Assembly (NCBI RefSeq): GCF_008123425.1
Contig: NZ_VSSS01000080.1
Span: 23,117 to 87,116 of the forward strand
Direction: 5' to 3'
Source: Bradyrhizobium rifense
Lineage (GTDB): Bacteria > Pseudomonadota > Alphaproteobacteria > Rhizobiales > Xanthobacteraceae
DNA: 64,000 bases
In this document: in pieces, positions 25,959-33,760 of the stretch
How positions within the stretch are numbered: the stretch's first letter is position 1
Layout of the letters: each line of letters opens with the position of its first letter
Made by a program: the position numbers and the translations under genes
Notes under the pieces: generated by a model
What the model was told of the DNA's origin: nothing
Seen by the model: only the letters and a program-made list of their open reading frames with translations
Databases searched by the model: none

Positions 25959-27167
25959 ATGCCAGCTCCATCTGGGAAAGAGTCGATATCGGCCCCTGCC
26001 GAAGCGACCGACGCGACCAGGCAGGAGCTTCCGTATCGCCTGCGACAGCAATCCCTGTTGGGAGAGTTCGGCCGTTCCGCGTTGCAGACCCGGGACATCG
26101 AGCAGATCCTGCAGCGCGCAACTGAACTCTGCGCCCAAGGCCTCGAAACCCCGTTCGCGAAGGTCCTGGAGTATATGCCCGACGACGAACGGCTGCTGGT
26201 GCGTGCCGGCGTCGGGTGGGAATCGGATGTGATCGGCCAGGTGTCGCTTGGCGTCGATCTCGAATCCCCCGCCGGCTACGCGTTCCAAACCGGACAGATG
26301 GTGATTTCCAATCACCTCCAGGAGGAAACCCGGTTTCGGACGCCGAAGCTCCTATCGGATCATGGGATCCGGCGCGCCATTAACGTGCTGATCGCGCGCG
26401 GCGGCGAAGGTCGTCTGCCGTTCGGAGTCCTTGAGGTCGACAGTCCCGAACCCGGGCAATTCGACCCTGCCGATGCGAACTTCCTCGCCGGCTTCGCCGG
26501 ACTGCTCGGCATCGCCATCGAGCGCCAGCGTGCCGACGCCGATCTCCGCCAGGCCCTCGATCACCAGGCCATGCTGACGCGGGAGATGAGCCATCGCGTC
26601 AAGAACAGCCTGGCGTCCGTCGTGGGGCTGCTGCGCGTACAGGGCCGCAGCGCGCAGTCGGAGGAAGTCCGGGATGCCCTCAAGGACGCGGCTTCGCGCA
26701 TCACCACGATCGCGCAGGTCCATGATCACCTATGGCGCAGCGCGAAGATCGGATACGTCGATATCGCCGATTTCGCCGGCGAGCTTTGCCGGAAGCTGCA
26801 CGAGACGATTCCCCACACGGTTCGCTGTACCTTCGGCCACCTGATGATTTCAGCAGACAAGGCGATTCCGCTGGGCCTTCTGATCAACGAGCTTGTGACG
26901 AATTCCGCCAAGCATGCCTATCCCGACGGATCCGGCGAAATCCACGTCTCGGGCGAACGGCGTGGCGCCGACTTCCATGTGGAGGTGTCGGACCAGGGAA
27001 TAGGCCTTCCGAAGGATTTCGATATCGACGAGCCCCGGGCAAGCCTGGGCTTCAAGGTGATCAAGAGCCTGCTCGCTCAACTCGACGGACGCATTGATGT
27101 GGCCTCCAACGTGCCAGCGGGCGTGACCGTCCGGCTTGATCTGCCGCTGGAGGCGAGCACCACCTGA
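25959..27167 (+). CDS. GAF-domain sensor histidine kinase (HisKA_2 type)
   Basis: 402 residues, no membrane segment, so a soluble sensor. Residues ~45-190 form a GAF domain (LEYMPDDERLLVRAGVGW ... GYAFQTGQMVISNHLQ). The phospho-acceptor is H212 in TREMSHRVKNSLASVVGLLR, the HisKA_2/HWE style. The ATPase domain follows with LLINELVTNSAKHAY (N box), SDQGIGLP (G1) and SLGFKVIKSLLAQLDG (G2). Kinases of this class often signal light, redox or general stress in rhizobia. The divergent receiver gene is frameshifted, so output may go to another regulator. Confidence 0.9.
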   Translation: MPAPSGKESISAPAEATDATRQELPYRLRQQSLLGEFGRSALQTRDIEQILQRATELCAQGLETPFAKVLEYMPDDERLLVRAGVGWESDVIGQVSLGVDLESPAGYAFQTGQMVISNHLQEETRFRTPKLLSDHGIRRAINVLIARGGEGRLPFGVLEVDSPEPGQFDPADANFLAGFAGLLGIAIERQRADADLRQALDHQAMLTREMSHRVKNSLASVVGLLRVQGRSAQSEEVRDALKDAASRITTIAQVHDHLWRSAKIGYVDIADFAGELCRKLHETIPHTVRCTFGHLMISADKAIPLGLLINELVTNSAKHAYPDGSGEIHVSGERRGADFHVEVSDQGIGLPKDFDIDEPRASLGFKVIKSLLAQLDGRIDVASNVPAGVTVRLDLPLEASTT

Positions 27168-27343
27168 CGCGCCAAGCATTCATAATCGGCGATCGAACGC
27201 GCTGCGGCCTGGTTCACTTTTCCCCGGTCCCGCCTGTCCTCGGGCGCGAGCTCTATGACCGCCCGATGCAGGTCAGCTGGCAGCGTCACTAGACTTTCTA
27301 GCGGCTTGTTCGCCCACTGCCAGAAGCGATCGAAGGCATCCAT
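27077..27343 (-). CDS. Small hypothetical coupled to the second ligase
   Basis: 88 residues, MDAFDRFWQWANKPLESLVT at the start. Its ATG overlaps the stop of the ligase gene (ATGA type, 27343-27345), indicating co-translation. The first ~60 residues (HRAVIELAPEDRRDRGKVNQ, ARSIADYE) look conserved and helical; the last ~30 overlap the 3' end of the kinase gene on the other strand and are Ser/Thr-rich, as if the original stop was lost. Function unknown. Confidence 0.65.
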   Translation of the reverse strand: MDAFDRFWQWANKPLESLVTLPADLHRAVIELAPEDRRDRGKVNQAAARSIADYECLARQVVLASSGRSSRTVTPAGTLEATSMRPSS

Positions 27344-28263
27344 CACAAATCCTCGCGCAGGCCCCGGAAGAACGGGTGCCGGACCTTTCCCTCGGCCGAC
27401 TTCGCGCGGTACTCGATCTCGGCGAGCAACTTTGGTTCGACCCAGATGCCTTTGTGTGCAATGCGCTTGGTATACGGCTGCGTCTTCCGGATCAGCGGCT
27501 TCAGTTTCTTCTGGAGTTCAGCGGCGGAAGTCTTATCAAAGCCGTTGTCAACCTTGCCCGCATAGATCAGATCGTCGCCCTTGAGGCGGCCGACATAGAT
27601 GCCGTCCCATTTTCCCTCGTCGAGGGAGAAGCCGGCGATGGTCAGCGTCTCGCGCTGGACGCAGGTTTTCTTTACCCAGTCGCTGGTACGGCCCTTCGGA
27701 TAGGGACTGTCTCGCACCTTCGAGACGACACCTTCCAGACCGATTTTGCAGGCGTGCGCGAACATCTCGCGTCCCTCGATCTCGAAGCTTTCGCTGAACT
27801 GGACGTCGGTGCCCTCGACGATCTTTCTGAGCTCGGCTTTCCTTTGGATCAGCGGCAGCTTCCGAAGATCGCGGCCGTTCAGATAGAGCAGATCGAACGC
27901 CACCAGCACGATCCTGGTGGACTTTCCCTTGAGCTCGTTCTGCAGCACCGAGAAATCGGTCGTGCCGTCGGCGGCGGGAACGACGATCTCGCCGTCGACG
28001 ATGGCGGAGGCCGCCTTGATCTGCCAGGCGTCATGGGCGACCTTCTTGAAGCGATGCGTCCAATCGTGGCCACGCCGGGTGAAGATCTTCGCCGACTCGT
28101 TGGCCACGTGGACCTGGACCCGGTAGCCGTCAAACTTGATTTCGTGAATCCATCGGCTACCAGAGGGTACCCTCTCAATCGAGGTAGCCAAGGCCGGTTC
28201 GATGAAGCCAGGCAACGGCGCCTTCACGCCAAGGGCCGCGGGTCTGTTACGCTGAAACGCCAC
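27343..28263 (-). CDS. Second ATP-dependent DNA ligase, LigC/LigD type
   Basis: 306 residues. Nucleophile K43 in IHEIKFDGYRVQ, then AIVDGEIVV, FDLLYLNG, GLEGVVSKV and SDWVKKTC (motifs III-V) and a C-terminal OB domain (GIWVEPKLLAEIEYRAKS). Differs strongly from the ligase at 20211-21158 and is closer to the ligase domain of LigD. A stand-alone ligase of this class seals breaks held by Ku, perhaps in stationary phase. It heads a two-gene unit with the small protein downstream. Confidence 0.9.
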   Translation of the reverse strand: MAFQRNRPAALGVKAPLPGFIEPALATSIERVPSGSRWIHEIKFDGYRVQVHVANESAKIFTRRGHDWTHRFKKVAHDAWQIKAASAIVDGEIVVPAADGTTDFSVLQNELKGKSTRIVLVAFDLLYLNGRDLRKLPLIQRKAELRKIVEGTDVQFSESFEIEGREMFAHACKIGLEGVVSKVRDSPYPKGRTSDWVKKTCVQRETLTIAGFSLDEGKWDGIYVGRLKGDDLIYAGKVDNGFDKTSAAELQKKLKPLIRKTQPYTKRIAHKGIWVEPKLLAEIEYRAKSAEGKVRHPFFRGLREDL

Positions 28264-28371
28264 TGAAGCACTCCACGCAACAGCTGATTCAAACTGACAC
28301 AGTTCGAATCGTTCCGGAACCCGTGAATCCCTTGCTGCGTTGCTTCGTCATCAAACCATCAGGAGGAGCCG

Positions 28372-28560
28372 ATGGCGGCAGCGAAGAAGAAGAAGACGGC
28401 GCGCGGGCGCAAGCAGGACCGGGCCCGTGTGGCCGGCGGGCAAAACTATGAAGTGGGATACGAGTCCAAGAAGACAGGACGGTCGGCGTCAGCGGTCAAG
28501 AAAGCTGTCAAGAAGGTCGGCAACAGCCGGAAGCGGGTCGAGAAGCGTCTCGCGCGCTAG
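28372..28560 (+). CDS. DUF3606-like small basic protein
   Basis: 62 residues behind a strong AGGAGGAGC. Very basic N terminus (MAAAKKKKTARGRKQDRARV) followed by AGGQNYEVGYESKKTG and SASAVKKAVKKVGNSRKRVE, the 'R(V)AG.Q.YEV.Y...K.G.S...A...A..K.G..R..V' pattern of DUF3606 proteins, which are abundant stress- or symbiosis-related small proteins in rhizobia. Monocistronic, divergent from the ligase. Probably nucleic-acid associated; not proven. Confidence 0.8.
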   Translation: MAAAKKKKTARGRKQDRARVAGGQNYEVGYESKKTGRSASAVKKAVKKVGNSRKRVEKRLAR

Positions 28561-28594
28561 GTCTTTGCTCGCGCCGATTGTCCAGCACGTTGCG

Positions 28595-28699
28595 TAGAGC
28601 GTTTTCGAGCGAAGTGGGTACCGGTTCGCGTAAAGAAAACGCGTCAAAACAGGACTTGAGAGCCCCGTTCCGATTCCATCGGAACGGAAAGGGCTCTAG
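28595..28699. repeat. Dispersed palindromic intergenic repeat of Bradyrhizobium relatives
   Basis: Begins TAGAGCGTTTTCGAGCGAAG and ends GGGCTCTAG. Inside is a perfect 10-bp inverted repeat CCGTTCCGAT/ATCGGAACGG (28665-28674, 28678-28687) enclosed by AGAGCC/GGCTCT. The wording matches a repeat I know from many Bradyrhizobium and Rhodopseudomonas intergenic regions. It lies between the ends of two convergent genes and may also terminate both transcripts. Confidence 0.75.
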
Positions 28700-28962
28700 G
28701 CCTCGGGCGGGCATTCGGGACAGGTGTCGCCGATCGAGTCCAGGACTTCATTGACCGCGACGGCGGCCGCCTCGGGCGAAAGCCCCGGTGGCGGATCCAG
28801 GCGGGCGATTTCGAACGCCCGCTCACGGGCGTGCGGGTCTGCGCGGTCCTGCATCCAGCCGTGGTACTCACATTCGCGGATCGCGCCTGCTTCCTGCAGC
28901 ACGGATATCGCCCACCCCCGTACCGTGCGGATCGCCGTCCGTCTCTCCTTGGTCATCAGCAT
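28696..28962 (-). CDS. Conserved small hypothetical protein
   Basis: 88 residues from ATG 28962, eight bases after GGAGG. The central block VRGWAISVLQEAGAIRECEY, HGWMQDRADPHARERAFEIA and the C-terminal DSIGDTCPECPP (a CxxC pair) are typical of a family common in Bradyrhizobium. Helical, soluble. No function known. Transcribed alone, convergent with the DUF3606-like gene across the dispersed repeat. Confidence 0.75.
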   Translation of the reverse strand: MLMTKERRTAIRTVRGWAISVLQEAGAIRECEYHGWMQDRADPHARERAFEIARLDPPPGLSPEAAAVAVNEVLDSIGDTCPECPPEA

Positions 28963-29464
28963 CAAGATCGCTCCTCCGCGTGGGACGAATCCTTGCAGCC
29001 CTCGATTCGTTCCGGCTGCTAACACAGAGCAGGGATTCCAAATCGTCGGGGCAGGTGCTTTTCCACGTGTTCCGCCGCCCTGTGCAAACCAGCCACGCAG
29101 CAATCTTGTCGTCCTTGTCCGCGTCGCGCATGAGGGCTTTCAGCGCCAGGTCTGGTAAGGGCGCTGCAGCGCCTTTGCCTCATCCCAATGGGCGCGCCGG
29201 GACGAAATTTACGCGCTTTTGCCGGCTGAGCGGCCTGGCATTCAACGCGACCGGCCAAGATATAAAGAATGACGGCGTCTGGAAGGTTCATGAATTCGCT
29301 TGGCAGATCGACGTAATTCTGTTCTGGGCTCATTTCGAGGGCCACTGGGCGGGAGCACGGAGTTTCATGATCCGAGCGGCCAGAGAACCTGCCGGCGCTG
29401 AAGTCACTTGAGAGCTGGCCGAAATCCGATCCGCGAGATTTGCGGTAGCTACAAGGTCATTGGA
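28963..29464. other. 500-bp gap, possible relic
   Basis: No supported gene. A short forward frame around 29260-29411 reads DGVWKVHEFAWQIDVILFW, which is protein-like but has no start codon and no recognised family, so it may be a fragment. The promoter of the minus-strand 88-residue gene and of the thermonuclease should lie here. Confidence 0.4.
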
Positions 29465-29986
29465 ATGCGTCGAACCTCTGTCGCATTGATTCTCGCCATT
29501 CTGTCGAGCGGGGCCTTGGCCGATGATTTTGTCGGACAGGCCAGCGTGATCGACGGCGACACGTTGGAAATGCATGGAGTGCGCATTCGGCTTTGGGGTA
29601 TCGATGCACCGGAGAGCAGCCAGCTGTGCCGCGGCGAAGACAGCTTGCAATATCGTTGCGGCGCGCAGGCCGCGAACGACCTTGACGCCTTCGTTGCCCG
29701 CCGTCCCGTCAATTGTGTCCCAGTCAGCCTCGACCCGTATGGCCGCACGGTCGCGACCTGCTCGGTTGGTGGTACGGACCTCGGCGAATGGCTTGTGCAC
29801 AACGGTCTTGCGTTGGATTGGCCCCAATACTCGAGGGGCAGATATCGCGAAGCTCAGCGCGAGGCTGAGCGCACCGGCCAGGGACTCTGGAAGGGTAGTT
29901 ACGTGGAGCCGTGGCTCTATCGTGCATGCATCCGCGCACGTGGAAAGCCGTCCGCCTGTTCGGACGATGCAAATGCCCATCCTTGA
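29465..29986 (+). CDS. Secreted thermonuclease (SNase family)
   Basis: 173 residues from ATG 29465; a longer TTG-started frame adds unrelated residues. Signal peptide MRRTSVALILAILSSGALAD, cleaved near ALA-DD. SNase fold: ASVIDGDTLEMHGVRIRLWG, IDAPESSQLC (catalytic Arg and Glu), CGAQAANDLDAFV, DPYGRTVATCS (second catalytic Arg) and GLALDWPQYS. Ca2+-dependent cleavage of DNA and RNA outside the cytoplasm. Such genes are frequent at ICE and plasmid borders in rhizobia. Monocistronic. Confidence 0.9.
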   Translation: MRRTSVALILAILSSGALADDFVGQASVIDGDTLEMHGVRIRLWGIDAPESSQLCRGEDSLQYRCGAQAANDLDAFVARRPVNCVPVSLDPYGRTVATCSVGGTDLGEWLVHNGLALDWPQYSRGRYREAQREAERTGQGLWKGSYVEPWLYRACIRARGKPSACSDDANAHP

Positions 29987-30120
29987 TGCGATCCCAGCAA
30001 CGCGCCAATCCACAACGTGCGTTGGCCAATCACCGCACTTGGCGCCGGTGGCTCTGGCGCGGTTTGGGCGACTCACGCTACCCATCATTCCCAATCACCT
30101 CACTGCAGAATGGGAATGAA

Positions 30121-30303
30121 ATGGTTGCTGCCACCCGTGAATTGCCGGCCTCTGGTTATGCGCTTGAAGTCGACGGCCGGCTCAAAGCCGAATTTACAAC
30201 CAGAGACGGCGCGAGGGCAGGTGGCGAAGAACTAAAGAGGCGCTTTCCCATGCTTCAGATCAGGATCTATGACGCGCAGACGAATGCGCGCGAGGAAATC
30301 TAA
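30121..30303 (+). CDS. 60-residue hypothetical protein
   Basis: ATG 30121 after GGGAATGAA. MVAATRELPASGYALEVDGR, then LKAEFTTRDGARAGGEELKR and RFPMLQIRIYDAQT: short beta-alpha-beta fold, no membrane segment. Small proteins of this type (a one-domain 'VDGRLK.EF....A...A.EL...FP.LQVRIYDA' pattern) occur widely in Bradyrhizobium. Last gene before the ICE-type region. Confidence 0.7.
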   Translation: MVAATRELPASGYALEVDGRLKAEFTTRDGARAGGEELKRRFPMLQIRIYDAQTNAREEI

Positions 30304-30740
30304 GGTTCTCCGACTCAAGCTTTGGGGGAGGAGTTCTTCCGCTTGCGCGCGTGCGGCTTTCGCCGCACCGGGCTCTCGTTGAACCGAGCCGCTTTGCGTC
30401 TCGGCCGTGCGGCGTCGATCCCTCGCGCAGGGGATGCGGAGCTCCTCGCCGGGGGCACTCGGAAAAGGGGCTCGCCTGCGGCGATCGCTATCACTGCCCC
30501 GTTCCCGGGTGCCCTCTTAACCGGTCTCGTCGCTGCACTCGGACCCGCGTGCCCCTTCGGGTCGCTATGCTCACGCTCTCCGGGTGCCATTTCCCTTGAG
30601 GCGATGCGCCCCCGGCGCAGCCTGGTCGGGCCTGCGGCCCTAGGTAGCTCAACGCAATTCCATGAACACCCGATGGAAGGCGGGCTGCGTCGCAGATTTC
30701 GCATTCTCTCAGGTCAAGGCGAGAGTCAGAGTGTCGCGCG
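30304..30740. other. 440-bp gap with repeat copy B
   Basis: No gene supported although long frames stay open on both strands because of high GC. Holds the repeat described at 30450-30600. Likely the outer regulatory region of the ardC/parB transcription unit, or close to an ICE boundary. Confidence 0.5.
30450..30600. repeat. GC-rich intergenic repeat, copy B
   Basis: Homologous to 7720-7895: GGCACTCG, GCGATCGCTATCACTGCCC, GGGTGCC and TTAACCGGTCTCG occur in the same order with similar spacing, with divergent linkers between. Position upstream of ardC suggests this is its home and that the copy before ietA was acquired from similar ICE DNA, or the reverse. Confidence 0.6.
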
Positions 30741-30803
30741 GTTTTGCCGTGACGGGTTACAGGCTGCGAGAGAGGCTCGCGGCGCCCGTCGCGGAGATCC
30801 GCG
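30741..30803 (+). ncRNA. Structured leader RNA before ardC, copy 1
   Basis: Outer stem GACGGG (30751-30756) with CCCGTC (30785-30790); inner stem GCTGCGAG with CTCGCGGC around loop AGAGG; followed by GCGGAGA just before the ardC ATG. The same architecture with changed stem bases occurs before parB (31807-31863), so structure rather than sequence is kept. The SD-like GGAGA abuts the outer stem, so folding could control translation. Confidence 0.55.
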
Positions 30804-31760
30804 ATGTCCAGACATCATCCTCGGGCGCGCACCGGTGAGGACCGGGCAAACCTTTATGACGACATCACCAGCAAGATCATCGCCGAACTGGAGGCTGGCC
30901 GCGTGCCGTGGGTGCAGCCTTGGGGTACCGCGGCGGCGCAGGCGTCTTTGGCCATGCCGAAAAGCGCCGCGTCCGGCCGCCAATACAGCGGCATAAACAT
31001 TTTAATTCTCTGGGGGGCCGCCACGGAACGCGGATTCACCGGTCAGAGCTGGCTCACATTCCGCCAAGCGCTGTCGCTCGGTGGTCATGTCCGCAAGGGC
31101 GAGCGCGGCACGACCGTCGTTTACGCCGACCGCTTTGTGCCGGTCGACGAAAAGCGCCGCGCGCACGAGACCGGCGAGGAGGCACAAGCTGTTCCATTTT
31201 TGAAGCGCTTCACCGTTTTCAACCTCGATCAATGCGACGGGCTGGCTTCGGACATCGTAACCGCTGCGCCACCACCGCCACCCGGCATGATCGAGCCGAC
31301 GGTCGATGCTCTGATCAAGGCGACCGGCATCGATTTCCGCATCGGCGGCAACCGCGCCTTCTATGCGCCGACGGAAGATTATGTGCAGGTGCCGCCGCCG
31401 CAAGCCTATTTCGAACCGATCAATTGGCATCGAACGGCCCTGCACGAATTGGCCCATGCGAGCGGCCATCCGTCACGTCTCAACCGCGACTTGTCAGGCA
31501 GCTTTGGTACCAGGAAGTATGCCTTTGAGGAGTTGGTTGCGGAAATCGCGTCTGCGTTCGGTTGCGCGTCACTCGGTATCGTGCCGACGGTGCGGCACGC
31601 CGACTATATCGGCTCCTGGCTGGAGGTGCTGCGAGAGGATAATCGTGCAATTATCCGGGCCGCATCCCAGGCCAGCAAGGTCGCGGACTATCTCCTAGGA
31701 TTCTTACCCGAACCCGCTGTCGACATGATGGCGGAGGGAGCGGAGCAGGAAGCGGCGTGA
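30804..31760 (+). CDS. ardC: ArdC-type antirestriction protein with zincin domain
   Basis: 318 residues. The N-terminal ArdC-N domain (DDITSKIIAELEAGRVPWVQ, SGRQYSGINILILW, WLTFRQALSLGGHVRKGERG) binds single-stranded DNA; the C-terminal domain is an M78-like zincin with HELAH at residues 214-218 (HELAHASGHPSRLNR) and a downstream ELVAEI. ArdC proteins protect incoming conjugative DNA from host restriction. First gene of the ICE maintenance block, followed ~110 bp later by parB. Intact. Confidence 0.92.
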   Translation: MSRHHPRARTGEDRANLYDDITSKIIAELEAGRVPWVQPWGTAAAQASLAMPKSAASGRQYSGINILILWGAATERGFTGQSWLTFRQALSLGGHVRKGERGTTVVYADRFVPVDEKRRAHETGEEAQAVPFLKRFTVFNLDQCDGLASDIVTAAPPPPPGMIEPTVDALIKATGIDFRIGGNRAFYAPTEDYVQVPPPQAYFEPINWHRTALHELAHASGHPSRLNRDLSGSFGTRKYAFEELVAEIASAFGCASLGIVPTVRHADYIGSWLEVLREDNRAIIRAASQASKVADYLLGFLPEPAVDMMAEGAEQEAA

Positions 31761-31806
31761 GGTTCTCCTCCGTCACCGCGAGCACAAGAGTAAGAGGGCA
31801 GGGGCG

Positions 31807-31863
31807 TTTCCGCGACGGGTTGGAGGTCGAGAGAGAGGCTCCCGACCGCCCGTCGTGGAGAAT
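31807..31863 (+). ncRNA. Structured leader RNA before parB, copy 2
   Basis: Outer stem GACGGG (31814-31819) with CCCGTC (31849-31854); inner stem GGTCGAGAG/CTCCCGACC with one mismatch around the same loop AGAGG; GGAGA follows and ends five bases before the parB ATG. Compared with copy 1 the inner stem has different base pairs but is still paired. Confidence 0.55.
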
Positions 31864-31867
31864 CGAT

Positions 31868-32227
31868 ATGACGAAGGCTGTCCAAAAGATCACGCTGTCC
31901 CCCTCGCGTGATATTCCGTTCAACAAACTGGTCCTCAGCCAGTCCAACGTCCGGCATGTGAAGGCGGGCGTTTCCATCGAGCAGCTCGCCGAAAGCATCG
32001 CGCAGCGTACGCTCCTGCAAAGTCTCAACGTGCGGGCGGTTGTGGACGCCGAAGGCAATGAGACCGGCATGTTCGAGGTGCCGGCCGGCGGCCGCCGCTA
32101 TCGCGCGCTCGAGCTTCTCGTCAAGCAGAAGCGGATGGCAAAGACGCAGGCAGTTCCTTGTGTCGTGCGCGAAGGGGGCATCGCTGAAGACGACTCCCTT
32201 GCAGAGAATGACGAGCGGATGGGGCTT
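31868..32227 (+). pseudogene. parB: ParB-family partition protein, 5' part (interrupted)
   Basis: ATG 31868 (MTKAVQKITL) behind GGAGA. Encodes the ParB N-terminal domain: IPFNKLVLSQSNVRHVKAG, LAESIAQRTLLQSLNV, FEVPAGGRRYRALELLVKQ, then AEDDSLAENDERMG, where the family continues ..LHPLDQFRAF. That continuation begins at 38763, after a 6.5-kb inserted element. The left piece runs into the insertion and ends in a stop at 32255-32257. The whole protein would be ~700 residues, the large ParB type of these ICEs. Confidence 0.9.
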
Positions 32228-32257
32228 TTAGGTTCTGTGTTCGAACTGTCCTGTTAG
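32228..32257 (+). repeat. Left terminal inverted repeat of the RIT element
   Basis: TTAGGTT then, after nine bases, AACTGTCCTGTTAG; pairs with 38735-38762 in inverted orientation. The linker differs between ends by a few bases and a two-base indel. Confidence 0.75.
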
Positions 32258-32326
32258 AGTCGTTTGGCTGTCATCGTGATGGTTCATATCCGTGGGGCAT
32301 TTCGAGGAGGGCACACAGACGTCCGA

Positions 32327-32460
32327 GTCAAGCGTTCCCGCAGCGTAGCGAGGACAACGCTTGACGCGGCGGCGACACCACAAACTAGTCAAATGGTTGC
32401 AGGCGAAGTCCTGCAACCCTGCCACGTGGCGAGCGGGAGAGCGCGAGGGGAACCCCTCGC
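32327..32460. repeat. Cluster of three perfect hairpins at the left end of the RIT element
   Basis: GTCAAGCGTT/AACGCTTGAC (32327-32336, 32356-32365), GTTGCAGG/CCTGCAAC (32396-32403, 32410-32417), and GCGAGGGG/CCCCTCGC (32443-32450, 32453-32460). Three exact palindromes within 135 bp of non-coding DNA between the terminal repeat and the first recombinase gene. Candidate recombinase-binding or transcription-shielding sites. Confidence 0.6.
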
Positions 32461-32602
32461 ATCCTAAACAAAAGAGTGCGCCGCAGGCGCTCCGCTTAAT
32501 AAAAGCCGGTTCGGGAAGCTGTCTTCTTTGTTGCCGTACAGGGAGTTGCGCCGAGCTCGGCGTCTTTTGCCGTTTCGGACGGCGAGGACCAAAGAGGACA
32601 GT

Positions 32603-33760
32603 ATGGCGCGGATCATCAAGGCGGCGATGGGCTATGCCGCAATCCCGGCAGGCTTTCCGATTCTGGTGGCGGAGCGGATGGCGATCATCGAGCCGGCGTT
32701 TGCCTGGCTGATGGAGTTGGCGACCATACCGGGCCGCAGCCATGCGGCTGAAACGATACGGACCTACTGCGAGCACCTGCATGATTGGTTCGACAGTCTG
32801 GAGCAATCTGGTCTCGACTGGCGCGCGGTGAGCGAGGCGGAGATTGCGGCCTGGCGCAATCGCATGCTGTCGCAGCCGAGCCCACATACGAAGCGGCCAT
32901 ACGCGCGGTCGACGGTGAATGATCGGGTTCGCACGGTCTGCCGGTTTTATGTCTGGGCGCAGGGACGCGGCTGGATCGAGGCCTTGCCGTTCCACTTTGT
33001 CGACGTGCGGGTGGGCCCTGGCCGCCGACAATCGTTCCTTGCGCATGTCAACGCGCGCCCCGGTGTCGTGGCGGCGAACATCCTGACTGTTGCCGAGCAT
33101 GAGCGCTTGCCGCGACCGTTGCGGGTCGATCAGTTGCGCCGGGTCTTCGCCCAGTTGGAGATGCCCTACCGCCTGATGGCGGAATGGGCGCTCGCAACGG
33201 GATTACGGCGCAAGGAGCTTTGCGGCTTAGCCGTCTTCCAGGTCCCGGAGACAGCACATCTTGATGACGAGGATCGTCCGCTGGTCGGCGTGCCCTTGAC
33301 GATCACCAAGGGCGACAAGCCTCGCACGATCTACCCACCGATCGGCCTGGTCGATCGCGCGCAACGCTATATCGACGAAGTGCGCACGCCGCAGGTCCGG
33401 GCATTGCGTCGCCAACGGTCGGATTATCGGCCACCATCGGCGCTCTTCCTCAATCTGCAGGGGAATGCGGTCAGCAAGAAACGATTGACGGCGGTGTTTG
33501 CGGAAGCTTTCCGAGCCGCCGGCGTGGCGGGTTCGCTGCATTGGTTGCGCCATACCTTTGCGATGACCATGCTGGTGCGATTGCAGCGACAGGCATCAAT
33601 CACGCCTGACCTCAATCCGCTGAAGATCGTCCAGGTCCTGCTCGGGCACAGTTCGATCCAGAGCACGGCGATCTACCTGCGCTGCGTCGAGCTCAATGCC
33701 CGGGTACTCGCCGACAGCATCGACTATCTCTATGGCGAGTTGATCCCCGATGGTCGGTAA
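32603..33760 (+). CDS. Tyrosine recombinase 1 of the trio
   Basis: 385 residues from ATG 32603; upstream codons lack similarity. N-terminal SAM-like DNA-binding domain (TIRTYCEHLHDWFDSLEQSG). The catalytic domain has the Arg in ATGLRRKELCGL, HxxR in LHWLRHTFAMTM, LLGHSSIQSTAIYLRCVEL with the third His and the nucleophile Tyr. All key residues are intact. Its stop overlaps the start of recombinase 2 by 11 bp. Corresponds to the first gene of RIT elements / TnpA of Tn554. Confidence 0.92.
   Translation: MARIIKAAMGYAAIPAGFPILVAERMAIIEPAFAWLMELATIPGRSHAAETIRTYCEHLHDWFDSLEQSGLDWRAVSEAEIAAWRNRMLSQPSPHTKRPYARSTVNDRVRTVCRFYVWAQGRGWIEALPFHFVDVRVGPGRRQSFLAHVNARPGVVAANILTVAEHERLPRPLRVDQLRRVFAQLEMPYRLMAEWALATGLRRKELCGLAVFQVPETAHLDDEDRPLVGVPLTITKGDKPRTIYPPIGLVDRAQRYIDEVRTPQVRALRRQRSDYRPPSALFLNLQGNAVSKKRLTAVFAEAFRAAGVAGSLHWLRHTFAMTMLVRLQRQASITPDLNPLKIVQVLLGHSSIQSTAIYLRCVELNARVLADSIDYLYGELIPDGR

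Noticed and set aside
30322..30996. 224-codon forward frame before ardC
   Set aside because: Covers the repeat, the leader RNA and the start of ardC in another frame; no family similarity.
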